Shown one piece after another: positions 53,703-63,212 of a stretch of 64,000 nucleotides of DNA. The stretch covers positions 1 through 64,000 of the forward strand of contig NZ_KB893316.1 of assembly GCF_000374045.1 (NCBI RefSeq), read 5' to 3'. The DNA is from Segetibacter koreensis DSM 18137. GTDB taxonomy: Bacteria > Bacteroidota > Bacteroidia > Chitinophagales > Chitinophagaceae. The translations under genes were made by a program, and so were the position numbers. The notes beneath the pieces are model-generated. The model saw nothing but the letters and a program-made list of their open reading frames with translations, was not told the DNA's origin and made no database searches. How positions within the stretch are numbered: position 1 is the first letter of the stretch; the number at the start of each line of letters is the position of its first letter.

Positions 53703-53737
53703 GACAAAAAAAGGCCGCTTTTTGCGACCCTTTTTTA
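53703..53737 (-). terminator. Intrinsic terminator of the T9SS cargo gene
   Basis: The tract AAAAAAAGGCCGC, TTTTT, GCGACCCTTTTTT forms an imperfect hairpin. On the minus strand it ends in a T-run, just after the stop of the T9SS-sorted protein. Confidence 0.7.
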
Positions 53738-53753
53738 TAACATCAGTTTGACG

Positions 53754-54965
53754 CTATTGAACTATAAGCTTGTCGTTGTAAAAGACTTTTTTGTTGCCAC
53801 CTGTTAATTTTATCAAATACATTCCGCCTGCTGAGGTGCGAGGTAGAGATACTTTTTCTGTTTGTCCCGGAAGGGCAATATTCAATGGTTTTGTTATTAC
53901 ATTTCTGCCTGAAGCATCTGTCAAAACCAGGTTGTATCTCCCTGCAGGCACTTTGTCAAATTTCACGGTAAAAGTTCTATTTGTAGTAGGATTTGGATAA
54001 ACACTTACTGCCTCATTGCCTTTTACTTCAGACCATACTATTTTGTCTGCATCTCCTTTTTTCTGGTACAATAAGTTGCTGTTGGCCAAATCTGAACTGT
54101 TATAAACTTCGTTTTCGTTCTTGTTAATAGCAGTAGCCTCCAGGGTAGAAATGTTTACCTTATAATAATTATTGCTTAAGGTAGCACTGCTTACGATCAA
54201 CTCACCATTATTATTAACCACCATTCCATTACTTGTAAATTCAGGAGGGACTCCTTTTAGCTGACCAAGATAGTCTGCAATTCGGGTTTTAGGATTTAAT
54301 TTGAAAATATGATTGCGGTAAGTGACCAGGTACATATTCCCGTAAGCGTCGCCTACCATATCTCCACCCCAACTGCTGCATTGAGCATGTATGCTCATAG
54401 TTCCGTTTTTCTTACCGTCAATTAATTCACTAAGGTTTGTTACAGAAGGCTTTTGATCAGTGGTGAAACGGATAAGGCTTTTTCCATCGTTAGTTATTGC
54501 ATATCCTACCCCGTCAGATGCAAAAGCCATACGGGTAATTATGTTTGCCTCGTCAACTTTATTGCCTGTATTAAATGCAGGATTGTCATCAATCACAACG
54601 TTTAGATCACTTGAACCTAAGTCAAAATACATTAGGGTGTTTGATCGCATGCAGGTAAAATATAGACGGTTGTGTAGTGCATCAAAAGCTGCAGCCGCGA
54701 CGCCAGAACCAGTGGCCGAACTTAGAAATGAGTTTCCTTTATTGAGACCAGAGGTTAATTTATAATTTACGGATTTTTTTACAGACGGATCATAAACAGT
54801 GCGAATTACTTCGCCTGTAGCCAGGTCAATTTCCCTTATCACGTTCCACGTAAAGTTTCCCTTACTTTCACCGGTAACGGCAAACGCAGTGTTTTTTTGT
54901 GCGATTGAATGAGATGAAATTAAAACTGCTGCAATGGCCAGGTAGGGTAAAATTCTCTGTTTCAT
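53754..54965 (-). CDS. Secreted protein with T9SS type A sorting domain
   Basis: The 403-residue protein has a signal peptide (MKQRILPYLAIAAVLISSHSIAQ) and a beta-propeller-like central region (repeats such as YGNMYLVTYRNHIFKLNP and AYAITNDGKSLIRF). The C-terminal ~75 residues (VYPNPTTNRTFTVKF, GMYLIKLTGGNKKVFYNDKLIVQ) are a type A sorting domain for the type IX secretion system. It is thus exported to the surface or medium. The substrate is unknown. Confidence 0.88.
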   Translation of the reverse strand: MKQRILPYLAIAAVLISSHSIAQKNTAFAVTGESKGNFTWNVIREIDLATGEVIRTVYDPSVKKSVNYKLTSGLNKGNSFLSSATGSGVAAAAFDALHNRLYFTCMRSNTLMYFDLGSSDLNVVIDDNPAFNTGNKVDEANIITRMAFASDGVGYAITNDGKSLIRFTTDQKPSVTNLSELIDGKKNGTMSIHAQCSSWGGDMVGDAYGNMYLVTYRNHIFKLNPKTRIADYLGQLKGVPPEFTSNGMVVNNNGELIVSSATLSNNYYKVNISTLEATAINKNENEVYNSSDLANSNLLYQKKGDADKIVWSEVKGNEAVSVYPNPTTNRTFTVKFDKVPAGRYNLVLTDASGRNVITKPLNIALPGQTEKVSLPRTSAGGMYLIKLTGGNKKVFYNDKLIVQ

Positions 54966-55016
54966 ATAGTAGTTTTTTATACTACTAAGTTATGCCTTTA
55001 ATATAAGAAAAGGAAA

Positions 55017-55832
55017 TTATTTACTGCTTTCAACCGCCTTTTTTATACTTCCATGTTTCAGTAAAAGTGATTTTGCAGAATTATAATCTTTTAAGTGTAA
55101 TTGTTCCATAATCATTGTAACTCCACGGTCTATAAGCTTTGCATTAGTTAATTGCATATTTACCATTTTGTTATCTTCGACTCTTCCCAACCGTATCATT
55201 ACTGCTGTTGATATCATATTAAGTACCAGCTTTTGAGCAGTGCCGCTTTTCATACGTGTGCTGCCTGTAACGAATTCCGGACCAACAATTACCTCTACCG
55301 GAAAATCTGAAAAAGAAGCGGCCGGACTGCTGGGATTACAGACAATACAACCGGTTTTGATACCTCTTTTTTTGCACTCTTGCAATGCTCCAACCACGTA
55401 CGGTGTCGTTCCACTTGCTGCCAAGCCAATCACTACATCTTTGTCACTTACAAAATGTTTTTGTAAATCGTTCCAACCTTGTTCGGAGTTGTCTTCAGCA
55501 AATTCGACTGCCTGGGTTATTGCCTTTTCTCCTCCCGCAATCAATGCTATTACCAGTCCGTAAGGTATGCCATAAGTGGGTGGACACTCACTTGCATCAA
55601 CAATAGCCAGGCGGCCACTTGTACCCGCGCCAATATAAAATAGTCTGCCCCCGGCAAGCATTTGATTTGTTATTGCAGCTACCAGTTTTTCAATTTGTGG
55701 AATTGCTTTTTCAACAGCCGCTGGCACCGTTTTGTCTTCGCGATTAATGTTTTCAAGTATTTCATTAACAGTCATTTTTTCCAAATGCCTGTATTTTGAT
55801 GGTTGTTCGGTTATTTTTATAAAATCTGACAT
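55017..55832 (-). CDS. murQ: N-acetylmuramic acid 6-phosphate etherase
   Basis: The 271-residue SIS-domain protein has the MurQ signatures GAGTSGRLAIVDASECPPTYG, ALIAGGEKA and GPEFVTGSTRMKSGTAQKLVLNM. It cleaves the lactyl ether of MurNAc-6-phosphate to GlcNAc-6-phosphate during peptidoglycan recycling. A sugar kinase gene lies 102 bp upstream in the same direction, giving a plausible two-step unit. Confidence 0.93.
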   Translation of the reverse strand: MSDFIKITEQPSKYRHLEKMTVNEILENINREDKTVPAAVEKAIPQIEKLVAAITNQMLAGGRLFYIGAGTSGRLAIVDASECPPTYGIPYGLVIALIAGGEKAITQAVEFAEDNSEQGWNDLQKHFVSDKDVVIGLAASGTTPYVVGALQECKKRGIKTGCIVCNPSSPAASFSDFPVEVIVGPEFVTGSTRMKSGTAQKLVLNMISTAVMIRLGRVEDNKMVNMQLTNAKLIDRGVTMIMEQLHLKDYNSAKSLLLKHGSIKKAVESSK

Positions 55833-55934
55833 AGAGCTCCAAAGTTCCCAAAAAAGCTTTTACAACTTCTAAATTATTTGATAGCAAACGAATTTAAATT
55901 ACCATCAAACGTCGTATTACTAATTTCTTTTAAT

Positions 55935-56786
55935 TTATGCTACACCGGTATGATATTTCACCAGGCCTTCCATGGGGTTCTTAAGAACATGCCCTAAATC
56001 GAGCTGGTGGCTGTTGCATAATTCCTGCAGTACGTCTTTGAATCCAAATGCAATACTGCCAATAAAATTTATAGGTAATTTCCAGCTTTCGCGATATTTA
56101 TATAAATGATAGAAGAAGAAATCGTTCAAACCATCTTCCAATATGTTTTCGACCATATAATGGCCTCTGTTATCTGAAAGAAAAATAGCGAAGCTGGCAA
56201 GATATCGGTTGGGAAAAGGCTTTTTATAGAGATTTTCTAAAATTTCCATTTGATTTGTTACAAACATCGCATCAAAGCGTGCTTTTAAATCTTCGTCAAA
56301 AGTATTGTAGAGATAGTGTTGTAAGACTTTTTTCCCCAGCGAGGCGCCGCTTCCTTCATCCCCTAAAATATATCCCAGGCTGGGAGTGCTATTCATTATC
56401 TTTTTGCCGTTGTAATAACAAGAATTTGATCCGGTTCCTAATATGCAGGCAATTCCTTTTTCGTTGCCACATAGTGCACGCGCAGCTCCCAGCAGGTCTG
56501 TATCTGCCTTAACTTCCGCATCAGGAAACAATTTTTTCAATGCTTTGCAAATAATTTTTACATTACCCGGATTGCCAAGACCTGTGCCGTAAAAATGTAC
56601 TTTATTTACTTCAGCATTTTGTAACCCGGGAATTAGCTCTTCTTGCAATAATTCAACAATTTGTGCTGCATTTAAAAAATAAGGACTGATGCCAGTGGTA
56701 AAAATTGTTTTCTTTTTTCCACTATCACTTACACCGCACCATTCGCATTTTGTAGCACCACTATCCGCAATTAATTGTATTGGCAT
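55935..56786 (-). CDS. BadF/BadG-type sugar kinase (amino-sugar kinase-like)
   Basis: The 283-residue ASKHA-fold protein begins MPIQLIADSGATKCEW (phosphate-1 loop) and has CILGTGSNSCYYNGKK (phosphate-2) and GDEGSGASLGKK. It is of the BadF/GlcNAc-kinase type common in Bacteroidota. Next to murQ, it probably phosphorylates MurNAc or GlcNAc. The ATG at 56786 is chosen because the frame upstream (to 56846) is a hydrophobic non-conserved extension. Confidence 0.85.
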   Translation of the reverse strand: MPIQLIADSGATKCEWCGVSDSGKKKTIFTTGISPYFLNAAQIVELLQEELIPGLQNAEVNKVHFYGTGLGNPGNVKIICKALKKLFPDAEVKADTDLLGAARALCGNEKGIACILGTGSNSCYYNGKKIMNSTPSLGYILGDEGSGASLGKKVLQHYLYNTFDEDLKARFDAMFVTNQMEILENLYKKPFPNRYLASFAIFLSDNRGHYMVENILEDGLNDFFFYHLYKYRESWKLPINFIGSIAFGFKDVLQELCNSHQLDLGHVLKNPMEGLVKYHTGVA

Positions 56787-57078
56787 ATTTACACGTAGAA
56801 AAATCGGGAAGATTATTTCTTTTCTTTTAAAAATTATAAAGAACAAGGCAATGCGAAATCAATTATTTACCATCTTATTTCTTCATTAGGTACTTTAAAA
56901 TTTCATTTGCTGCCATAACTTAAGCACCAAAGTAATAACTTAAATAAAAAGAAAAAAGAGATTTAATTTTTTTGGCTCAAAAACAGCATTTTACGGGAAA
57001 GGTGCTGTTCATAAAAACTTAATAGCTATAATAGAACACGATAATTATACTTTTACAGCTAATTAAGTATTAGTACTG

Positions 57079-57879
57079 ATGAAATGTAAAGGAGTATTAA
57101 GGCTGGCTTTCTTATTTATGGCCTTTTTTTATGGGCCTTACAAATCAATGGCTTGGGGAATGTTGGGACATCGTATTGTAGGCGAAATTGCAAGTACTTA
57201 CCTGACACCCAAGGCAAGAAAAGAAATTCAACAGATTTTGGGAACAGAATCTATTGCGATGGCGAGTAACTGGGCAGATTTTATAAAGTCAGATACTACC
57301 TATAAGTACCTTAACTCATGGCATTATATAGATTTCGATAGCGCAATAAATTATACCAGAATGCAGTCATACTTAAAATCTGATACTGCAACTGATGCAT
57401 ACACAAAACTTAATTTTCTTATCAGAAAGCTTAAAAATAAAAAGCTTTCACAAAATGAAAAACTAATGTACCTGCGGCTGCTTATACATATTGCGGGTGA
57501 TGTACATCAGCCTTTGCATTCAGCTCGTACTGGCGACGCAGGTGGAAATGAAATAAAAGTTTCGTGGTTTGGTCAACCTTCAAATCTTCACCGTGTATGG
57601 GATGAGCAGTTGATTGAATTTCAAAGACTAAGCTATACAGAATATGCTGCGGCAATTAATCATGCAAGTGTGAAACAAAGATTGACCTGGCAGAAGCAAT
57701 CAATCAGCAACTGGTTGTTTGATTCGTATCGTATAAGTGAACAATTGCGTAAAGAATTGCAACAACCTGAGCAGAAGCTTAGCTTTCAGTACAATTTTAG
57801 ACATATAGAAACACTCAACGAGCAATTGCTGAAAGGCGGAGTGCATCTCGCTGGTTTATTAAATCAAATTTTTGGGTAA
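57079..57879 (+). CDS. S1/P1-type zinc nuclease
   Basis: The 266-residue exported enzyme has a signal peptide predicted to be cut after SMA, leaving Trp as mature N-terminal residue (WGMLGHRIVGEIA). In S1/P1 nucleases this Trp and the following His bind zinc. Further metal ligands lie in NWADFIKSD, WHYIDFD, HIAGDVHQPLHSA and LHRVWDEQLI. It degrades single-stranded DNA/RNA outside the cytoplasm. It is convergent with the SDR gene, one base apart. Confidence 0.92.
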   Translation: MKCKGVLRLAFLFMAFFYGPYKSMAWGMLGHRIVGEIASTYLTPKARKEIQQILGTESIAMASNWADFIKSDTTYKYLNSWHYIDFDSAINYTRMQSYLKSDTATDAYTKLNFLIRKLKNKKLSQNEKLMYLRLLIHIAGDVHQPLHSARTGDAGGNEIKVSWFGQPSNLHRVWDEQLIEFQRLSYTEYAAAINHASVKQRLTWQKQSISNWLFDSYRISEQLRKELQQPEQKLSFQYNFRHIETLNEQLLKGGVHLAGLLNQIFG

Positions 57880-57880
57880 G

Positions 57881-58543
57881 TCATGTTTGAATTTTGTGCT
57901 GCCTGATGTCATTGTTTTCATAGATTATTTTATTGCCACTATTTATTCCAATATCGACCATAGCATTTGAAAGTTCTTCAGAGTTTATTACGCCGCTATG
58001 ATATACTCTATTTAGAAATGGATAAATTCCCCTCATAATTTTATAGGTAACATTCGGCTCTTTTCTTGGTGTGACCGGGTAAATATATCCAGGCCGAAAT
58101 ATATAGGTATGAGGGAAATCATAACTCAATAAAATGTTTTCCGCTATGCCTTTATCTTTGGCAAACATCATCACGCTCTTTTCGCTCTGGTCTGCACCCT
58201 GCCCGCTAAGAAAACAGAATGTTGCTTCGGGACTGTTTTCTTTTAAAGCTTTTGCAAACGCATTTGTATAATCAACAGTTATTTTTCGAAATTCATTTCT
58301 TGGTACCTGTCCCGTATAAACGCCTATGCAATAAAAACATATGTCCTGGTTTTTAAAATACTCATTTACAGAATCATAATTTAGAAAATCTGTATGAAGG
58401 ACTTCTACCAGTTTAACATCATTTATTTGTGACCTCCGCCTCGTTATAGAAGTAACCTTTTGTACATCGTTACGCTTAAGACAATTTTGTAGAATCAGAT
58501 TTCCTATCATTCCTGTACTTCCAGCAATAATTATGTTTTTCAT
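57881..58543 (-). CDS. NAD(P)-binding SDR-like protein (HTATIP2-like)
   Basis: The 220-residue protein opens with IIIAGSTGMIGNLILQNCL, the GxxGxxG dinucleotide motif of atypical short-chain dehydrogenases, and has ICFYCIGVYTG and FCFLSGQGADQSE. It belongs to the NAD(P)H-binding/HTATIP2-like group, whose members often lack a defined substrate. Monocistronic after a DinB gene with its own terminator. Confidence 0.82.
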   Translation of the reverse strand: MKNIIIAGSTGMIGNLILQNCLKRNDVQKVTSITRRRSQINDVKLVEVLHTDFLNYDSVNEYFKNQDICFYCIGVYTGQVPRNEFRKITVDYTNAFAKALKENSPEATFCFLSGQGADQSEKSVMMFAKDKGIAENILLSYDFPHTYIFRPGYIYPVTPRKEPNVTYKIMRGIYPFLNRVYHSGVINSEELSNAMVDIGINSGNKIIYENNDIRQHKIQT

Positions 58544-58582
58544 ATTAATAAATTTTATTGTTAGAATTGATAGTTCTTAATG

Positions 58583-58615
58583 AAAAAGAGAAGCTGTACA
58601 GCAACTTCTCTTTTT
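58583..58615 (-). terminator. Intrinsic terminator of the DinB-like gene
   Basis: AAAAAGAGAAG (58583-58593) and CTTCTCTTTTT (58605-58615) form a perfect 11-bp hairpin with T-runs on both strands, between the DinB-like and SDR genes. Confidence 0.8.
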
Positions 58616-58651
58616 ATATAGCAATAACAAAAATTAATTTGTTTTGATAAC

Positions 58652-59149
58652 TTAAAAATTCGGTTCATCGGCGCTGGGACCATAACTTCCCGGAATGGGT
58701 ATATTTAACAACCGGAGATACACGCCCAACTGGGCACGATGATGAGTGGTTTGCGCAAAGGAATGTCGTATTACTTCATACTTAGTCATGACACTAAATA
58801 CTTTTTCGCCATTTCTTAAGGTCCAGGTTGGTAATAAATCTTCTTCTTTAGCTTCACTCAAAGCTGCTTTGCCTTCTGCTAACGATTTTTCAAAAACGGA
58901 TATTAATTCCTCTGTATTACTGACAGGGGTAGGAGTGTAGTCCATTTTTGAAAAATCCAGCTCTGAAGTTGTTAGCGCCATTTTTACCCACGATGGCAAT
59001 TCTGCTATATGAACCGTTAACTGTTTCAGCGTCATGCTTTTTTCATGCGGTTTCCAGTCAAATTTATCGTCAGGTACACGTTCAAGCATTTTTCTTGTGA
59101 TAGCAGCTTCCTGCTCCATCTCTTTCAATAGTAGTGGAATGATTTGCAT
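58652..59149 (-). CDS. DinB family protein
   Basis: The 165-residue four-helix-bundle protein has the DinB-like pattern LLKEMEQEAAITRKMLERVPDDKFDWKPHEKSMTLKQLTVHIAELP, with the first metal-ligand His in VHIAELP, and HSFAQTTHHRAQLGVYLRLL near the C-terminus with two further His. DinB proteins are metal-dependent thiol transferases or hydrolases of varied substrate. Monocistronic. Confidence 0.88.
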   Translation of the reverse strand: MQIIPLLLKEMEQEAAITRKMLERVPDDKFDWKPHEKSMTLKQLTVHIAELPSWVKMALTTSELDFSKMDYTPTPVSNTEELISVFEKSLAEGKAALSEAKEEDLLPTWTLRNGEKVFSVMTKYEVIRHSFAQTTHHRAQLGVYLRLLNIPIPGSYGPSADEPNF

Positions 59150-59414
59150 ATTTTTTTGGTTTATTAATACAAAGGAAAGAGATATTATTTATATTTTGTA
59201 GGCTTACAGTGAGGGTATTAAGTATTTTTTCAGCGAAATCTGTTCTTAGCTTGTCGTTTAGAGGAAAGTATGGGAGATGATAATTTTCGATTGGATTATT
59301 ACCGTTTGAGGGACTACATGAAGTAAAAAGAAGCCGTGTATTTGCTTTATGAAATATTTACAATAAGTTCAAACAGTCTCAATACTGTTTTTGACTTTAT
59401 ATCCCTTTACATGT

Positions 59415-59996
59415 TTACAAAGCGGACCGGTCTGCGTCATTCTTTTTTGCAACTGAATTAATGCAACGAAGACAGAAGTCATTAAATTCTTTTTCAATGT
59501 CCGTGGTTACATATCCTTCAATTTCTTTCTGAAAAAGCATATTGTTTTTAAAATCAATGGTTAGCAAACCGTCTTTTATAAGTGTGTTATTAATTTCACC
59601 CCACTTTAGAACTTTACGGGGAAAACTATTGAAAGAAATTTCATTTTCAGAAAAACCAATTTCCTGGGGAAATTTTACCTGTTTTTCCAACAATGCGGCG
59701 ACAGCATATAGAATTGCCATCCAGATATTTCTTTGCGGGCCAACAAACCAGCCAACAGCTGCAATTAATAATCCTAGCCGGAAATATGCCTGCCCGTTTT
59801 TTCGTTTTTTAATAATGGTATAGATCCATGCGAGTAATATCCCCACACCAAAATATAAATATCCTGCTCCGCTCTTTGGATAATGATAATAGTAGAAACC
59901 AAAAACAAGCAAGGCAAAAATGTACATTAGTTGGCTCACCTGGTCAACAACCTTGTAGTCCGGCTTTTTGAGTGTAACAAGAAAATCGTAAACCAT
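59415..59996 (-). CDS. Small membrane protein of unknown function (193 aa)
   Basis: The 193-residue protein has about four hydrophobic segments in its first 110 residues (MYIFALLVFGFYYYHY, YFGVGILLAWIYTII, LGLLIAAVGWFVG, MAILYAVAALL). A soluble C-terminal domain of ~85 residues follows, predicted to be beta-rich (NEISFNSFPRKVLKWGEINNTLIKDGLLTIDFKNN), resembling a PH-like or YcxB-type domain. It starts 3 bp after the agmatinase-family gene and is co-transcribed with it. Function unknown. Confidence 0.7.
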   Translation of the reverse strand: MVYDFLVTLKKPDYKVVDQVSQLMYIFALLVFGFYYYHYPKSGAGYLYFGVGILLAWIYTIIKKRKNGQAYFRLGLLIAAVGWFVGPQRNIWMAILYAVAALLEKQVKFPQEIGFSENEISFNSFPRKVLKWGEINNTLIKDGLLTIDFKNNMLFQKEIEGYVTTDIEKEFNDFCLRCINSVAKKNDADRSAL

Positions 59997-59999
59997 TAA

Positions 60000-61037
60000 T
60001 TATTTTTCTTTAACCATTAGGTTACATAATTTAAATAATAATCGTGCAGCTACGTTCGCATCAAAGCCTCCTTCACCAACACCTACCTCATTTAAGTCAA
60101 AACCTACAATTTGCCTGCCGCTTTCAATTACTTTTTTGAAAAGATAAGTTACCTGTTCTGCTTCAAAGCCACCGGCAACAGGAGTACCAGTGTTTGGGCA
60201 TAATTTGGGGTCCAGACCATCTACATCAAAACTTATATAAACCTTTTGCGGCAGTTTTTCTGTTATTTCACTTACGATTGTTTTCCATGTTTCGCCTTCG
60301 TATTGTCTTTCTTTTATGTTTTTATCAAAAAAAGTTACAACGCGATCGGGGTTGTCTGTTATAAATTTGGCTTCGTCTTCTGAGTAATCCCGTATGCCAA
60401 CCTGCACCAGCTTTTTCAATTCAGGAATTTCCTGTAAAGCGTTGTACATAACAGAGGCATGACTATAGGTAAAATCTTCATAAGAATCACGTAGATCGCA
60501 ATGTGCATCAATCTGTAAAATTCCAAAATGTCCGAATTTTTCTGCTATCGCTTTAAAAAAACCGAAAGGTGTGCTATGATCACCCCCGATCAGTCCAACA
60601 TGCTTTTCCTGGTCAAGCAATGCTTTAGTTTGCTGGTAGACCCACTCATTTAAAAAAATACTTCCTTCATTTATTTCTTTAAGGCTTTTGCACATAAACT
60701 TATTAGCTGCTACTTCATCGCCTTTTGAAATATAATCTATATATAATTCTGCTTCTTTTCTTAAATAATCACTTTTTAATAAGATTTTCCGGTCTACTGG
60801 TTTCATAAAAAAACCATTTTTCCAGCCGTCTTTTACATCACTATCAAAAAGGTCTACCTGCAAACTCGCTTTGAAGATCTGGTCTGCAGCTCTTGAAGTT
60901 CCCGCTCCGCAACTTACAGTCACCTCCCATGGTACAGGCAATAAAACAACTTTCGATTCTTCTTCTGAAAAAGGCAGACCAAAAATATTGTTGTTAGGAT
61001 TCCCGGCGCCGCTCGGGTCAAACTTAGATAAATCCAT
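60000..61037 (-). CDS. Agmatinase/arginase-family ureohydrolase
   Basis: The 345-residue enzyme has all binuclear manganese motifs of the ureohydrolase family: GGDHS, IDAHCDLRDSY, and SFDVDGLDP. This group includes arginase, agmatinase and formimidoylglutamase. The N-terminal part is longer than in classical arginase. The exact substrate is not readable from sequence; an agmatinase-like or guanidino-acid role is likely. It is followed in the operon by a small membrane protein gene. Confidence 0.85.
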   Translation of the reverse strand: MDLSKFDPSGAGNPNNNIFGLPFSEEESKVVLLPVPWEVTVSCGAGTSRAADQIFKASLQVDLFDSDVKDGWKNGFFMKPVDRKILLKSDYLRKEAELYIDYISKGDEVAANKFMCKSLKEINEGSIFLNEWVYQQTKALLDQEKHVGLIGGDHSTPFGFFKAIAEKFGHFGILQIDAHCDLRDSYEDFTYSHASVMYNALQEIPELKKLVQVGIRDYSEDEAKFITDNPDRVVTFFDKNIKERQYEGETWKTIVSEITEKLPQKVYISFDVDGLDPKLCPNTGTPVAGGFEAEQVTYLFKKVIESGRQIVGFDLNEVGVGEGGFDANVAARLLFKLCNLMVKEK

Positions 61038-61265
61038 CTTGTTATTTATATTTTTTAAAAGCGGTGCAAGTTAGCCTATTTGAGTATTTGACGAACACTA
61101 ATAATAACAGGCCACTTTCAATCTTAACAAAAATGAGAAGCCATAGAGGGTTTTATAGGCAAAATTAGCGGGCACGAAAAGGCAAAATTGTTAGAAGTTG
61201 TGCTTATATCTTTAAAATAGGGAGCCGTGAATTATCTTATAAAAAACAAAAGTTATAGAAGGACG

Positions 61266-61273
61266 TATATTTG
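61266..61273 (+). promoter_or_regulatory. -7 box of the CLC gene promoter
   Basis: TATATTTG matches TAnnTTTG exactly, 37 bp before the CLC start codon. A -33 TTTG at the right distance was not found, so it is a partial promoter prediction. Confidence 0.45.
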
Positions 61274-61309
61274 TAAAATTCCTGTTGTAATTGACAACTC
61301 AATATAAAA

Positions 61310-63199
61310 ATGACAAAGACTAACATTTTAAACAATGGAATTCCAATCTCAATTTCTTTAGAACCTACATTAGAAGCTGAAAATATTCAGCCAAAAGTAA
61401 CCGCTGATAAGAAGAGGCTGTTAACAATTGCTGCATTGGCAATAGTAGTTGCGGTGTTAATTAGTGTAATTGCCAAATTACTGGTATATCTCATTAATTT
61501 GGTTACCAACATTTCATTTTATGGTAATTTTTCCTTTGAACATTCAAGTCCGGCAAATAACACCTTAGGGTTGTTTGTGATTGTGGTTCCTGCGTTAGGA
61601 GGTATTTTGGTCGGCTTAATGGCTTTATTTGGTTCTAAAGCCATTCGCGGCCATGGCATTCCTGAAGCAATGGAACAAATTTTAACTAATCAAAGTAAGA
61701 TAAAACCAACTATCACTTACCTGAAACCTATTTCATCTGCTATAGCTATTGGCACTGGCGGTCCGTTTGGTGCTGAGGGACCTATTATTGCCACAGGGGG
61801 AGCGCTGGGTTCTACACTTGGACAATTATTGAAAATTACACATAATGAACGCAAAATATTGTTAGCTGCGGGTGCAACGGCGGGCATGTCCGCAATATTT
61901 GGAAGCCCAGTTGCCGCAATATTCCTGGCTATAGAATTGTTGCTGTTTGAGTTTTCACCACGTTCCATTATTCCTGTGGCGCTGGCTTGTATAACCGGTG
62001 CCGCCGGCCATCATTTCCTCTTTGAGGAAGGGCCGGTTTTTCAGATGAAAAACCTGATAGAAATGCCCTCTAACCCTGCACTTTTTGCATATAGCATTAT
62101 GGGCATTTTAATTGGCTTTCTGTCTGTGTTTGTGACAAAAATTGTCTATTTCATTGAAGATACTTTCGAAAAAATTCCTGTGCATTGGATGTGGTGGCCA
62201 GCCATTGGCGGTCTGGCCGTTGGCGCAATAGGTTATTTTGCCCCACGAACTCTTGGCGTGGGTTATGAAAATATTACTGACCTTCTTTCCGGTACTATGC
62301 CTATACAAATAGTGCTTTCATTATGTCTTTTAAAATTTGTTTCCTGGGCTGTAGCCCTCGGAAGCGGAACATCAGGGGGTACATTAGCTCCACTGCTTAC
62401 AATTGGCGGAGCCACAGGTATATTGTTAGGTAGCGCAATTATGTATTTCTTCCCCGCGTCAGGAGTAACACTTCCACTTGCAGCGATGGTAGGTATGTCA
62501 GCAATGTTTGCAGGAACATCACGTGCGTTAATAACTTCTATCATTTTTGCCATAGAAACAACTTCACAATCAAATGCTCTTCTGCCTCTTTTGGCATCTT
62601 GCACTGCGTCCTATTTTATTTCATTTTTTCTGATGAAAAATACTATCATGACAGAAAAAATTGCTCGAAGAGGAGTAAAAACACCACATTCCTACGAGCC
62701 TGATCTTTTAGAGAAAGTAAGCGTTGGCGAGGTGCTGGATGAAAACGGATTGGTACTAAGTGATGAAAATAGAATTTATGAGGTACAGGAATGGCTTGAA
62801 AACGAAAGCAACTATAAAAGCAACTATTTTATAATTGTAAATAATCACAATGCTTACCAGGGAATTATAAGCTCATCAAATTTACTTAGTAATCACCATA
62901 ATAAAAGTGCCTTAGTAGGAACACTTATCAAACGAAAAAATATTTCTGTTTCTGTTGATAACAGTTTAAGAAAAGCAGTGGAAATAATGGCGAAAGAAAA
63001 CATAGATGTCTTACCAGTTGTATCGAAAGAAAATAATATAACCGGCATATTAACTTACAAAAACATTATTTCCGCATACAAGTCAGGCATTGATGAACAT
63101 CATAAGAAGCATCAAAGTATTTCACTAAAAAGAAATAGCCTGAAAATTTTAGTACATGGTCAAAAGTTGATGTCGGCAGTAACCGGTAAAAATTCATAA
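61310..63199 (+). CDS. CLC chloride channel/antiporter with C-terminal CBS domains
   Basis: The 629-residue membrane protein has the CLC selectivity motifs GHGIP (114-118), GAEGP (154-158, with gating Glu156) and GTLAP (357-361), and about ten or more membrane helices up to residue ~450. The gating glutamate is retained, so proton-coupled exchange is possible. The C-terminus (about 470-600) contains two CBS repeats, which bind nucleotides and regulate transport. The Ser of the usual GSGIP is His115 here. Monocistronic. Confidence 0.9.
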   Translation: MTKTNILNNGIPISISLEPTLEAENIQPKVTADKKRLLTIAALAIVVAVLISVIAKLLVYLINLVTNISFYGNFSFEHSSPANNTLGLFVIVVPALGGILVGLMALFGSKAIRGHGIPEAMEQILTNQSKIKPTITYLKPISSAIAIGTGGPFGAEGPIIATGGALGSTLGQLLKITHNERKILLAAGATAGMSAIFGSPVAAIFLAIELLLFEFSPRSIIPVALACITGAAGHHFLFEEGPVFQMKNLIEMPSNPALFAYSIMGILIGFLSVFVTKIVYFIEDTFEKIPVHWMWWPAIGGLAVGAIGYFAPRTLGVGYENITDLLSGTMPIQIVLSLCLLKFVSWAVALGSGTSGGTLAPLLTIGGATGILLGSAIMYFFPASGVTLPLAAMVGMSAMFAGTSRALITSIIFAIETTSQSNALLPLLASCTASYFISFFLMKNTIMTEKIARRGVKTPHSYEPDLLEKVSVGEVLDENGLVLSDENRIYEVQEWLENESNYKSNYFIIVNNHNAYQGIISSSNLLSNHHNKSALVGTLIKRKNISVSVDNSLRKAVEIMAKENIDVLPVVSKENNITGILTYKNIISAYKSGIDEHHKKHQSISLKRNSLKILVHGQKLMSAVTGKNS

Positions 63200-63212
63200 A
63201 TTCTTTAAAGTA

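Noticed and set aside
59270-59326. 18-codon micro-ORF MGDDNFRLDYYRLRDYMK preceded by GAGGAAAG
   Set aside because: It has a good Shine-Dalgarno-like context in an otherwise empty spacer, but is too short and unsupported to call a gene. Ribosome profiling or conservation would be decisive.
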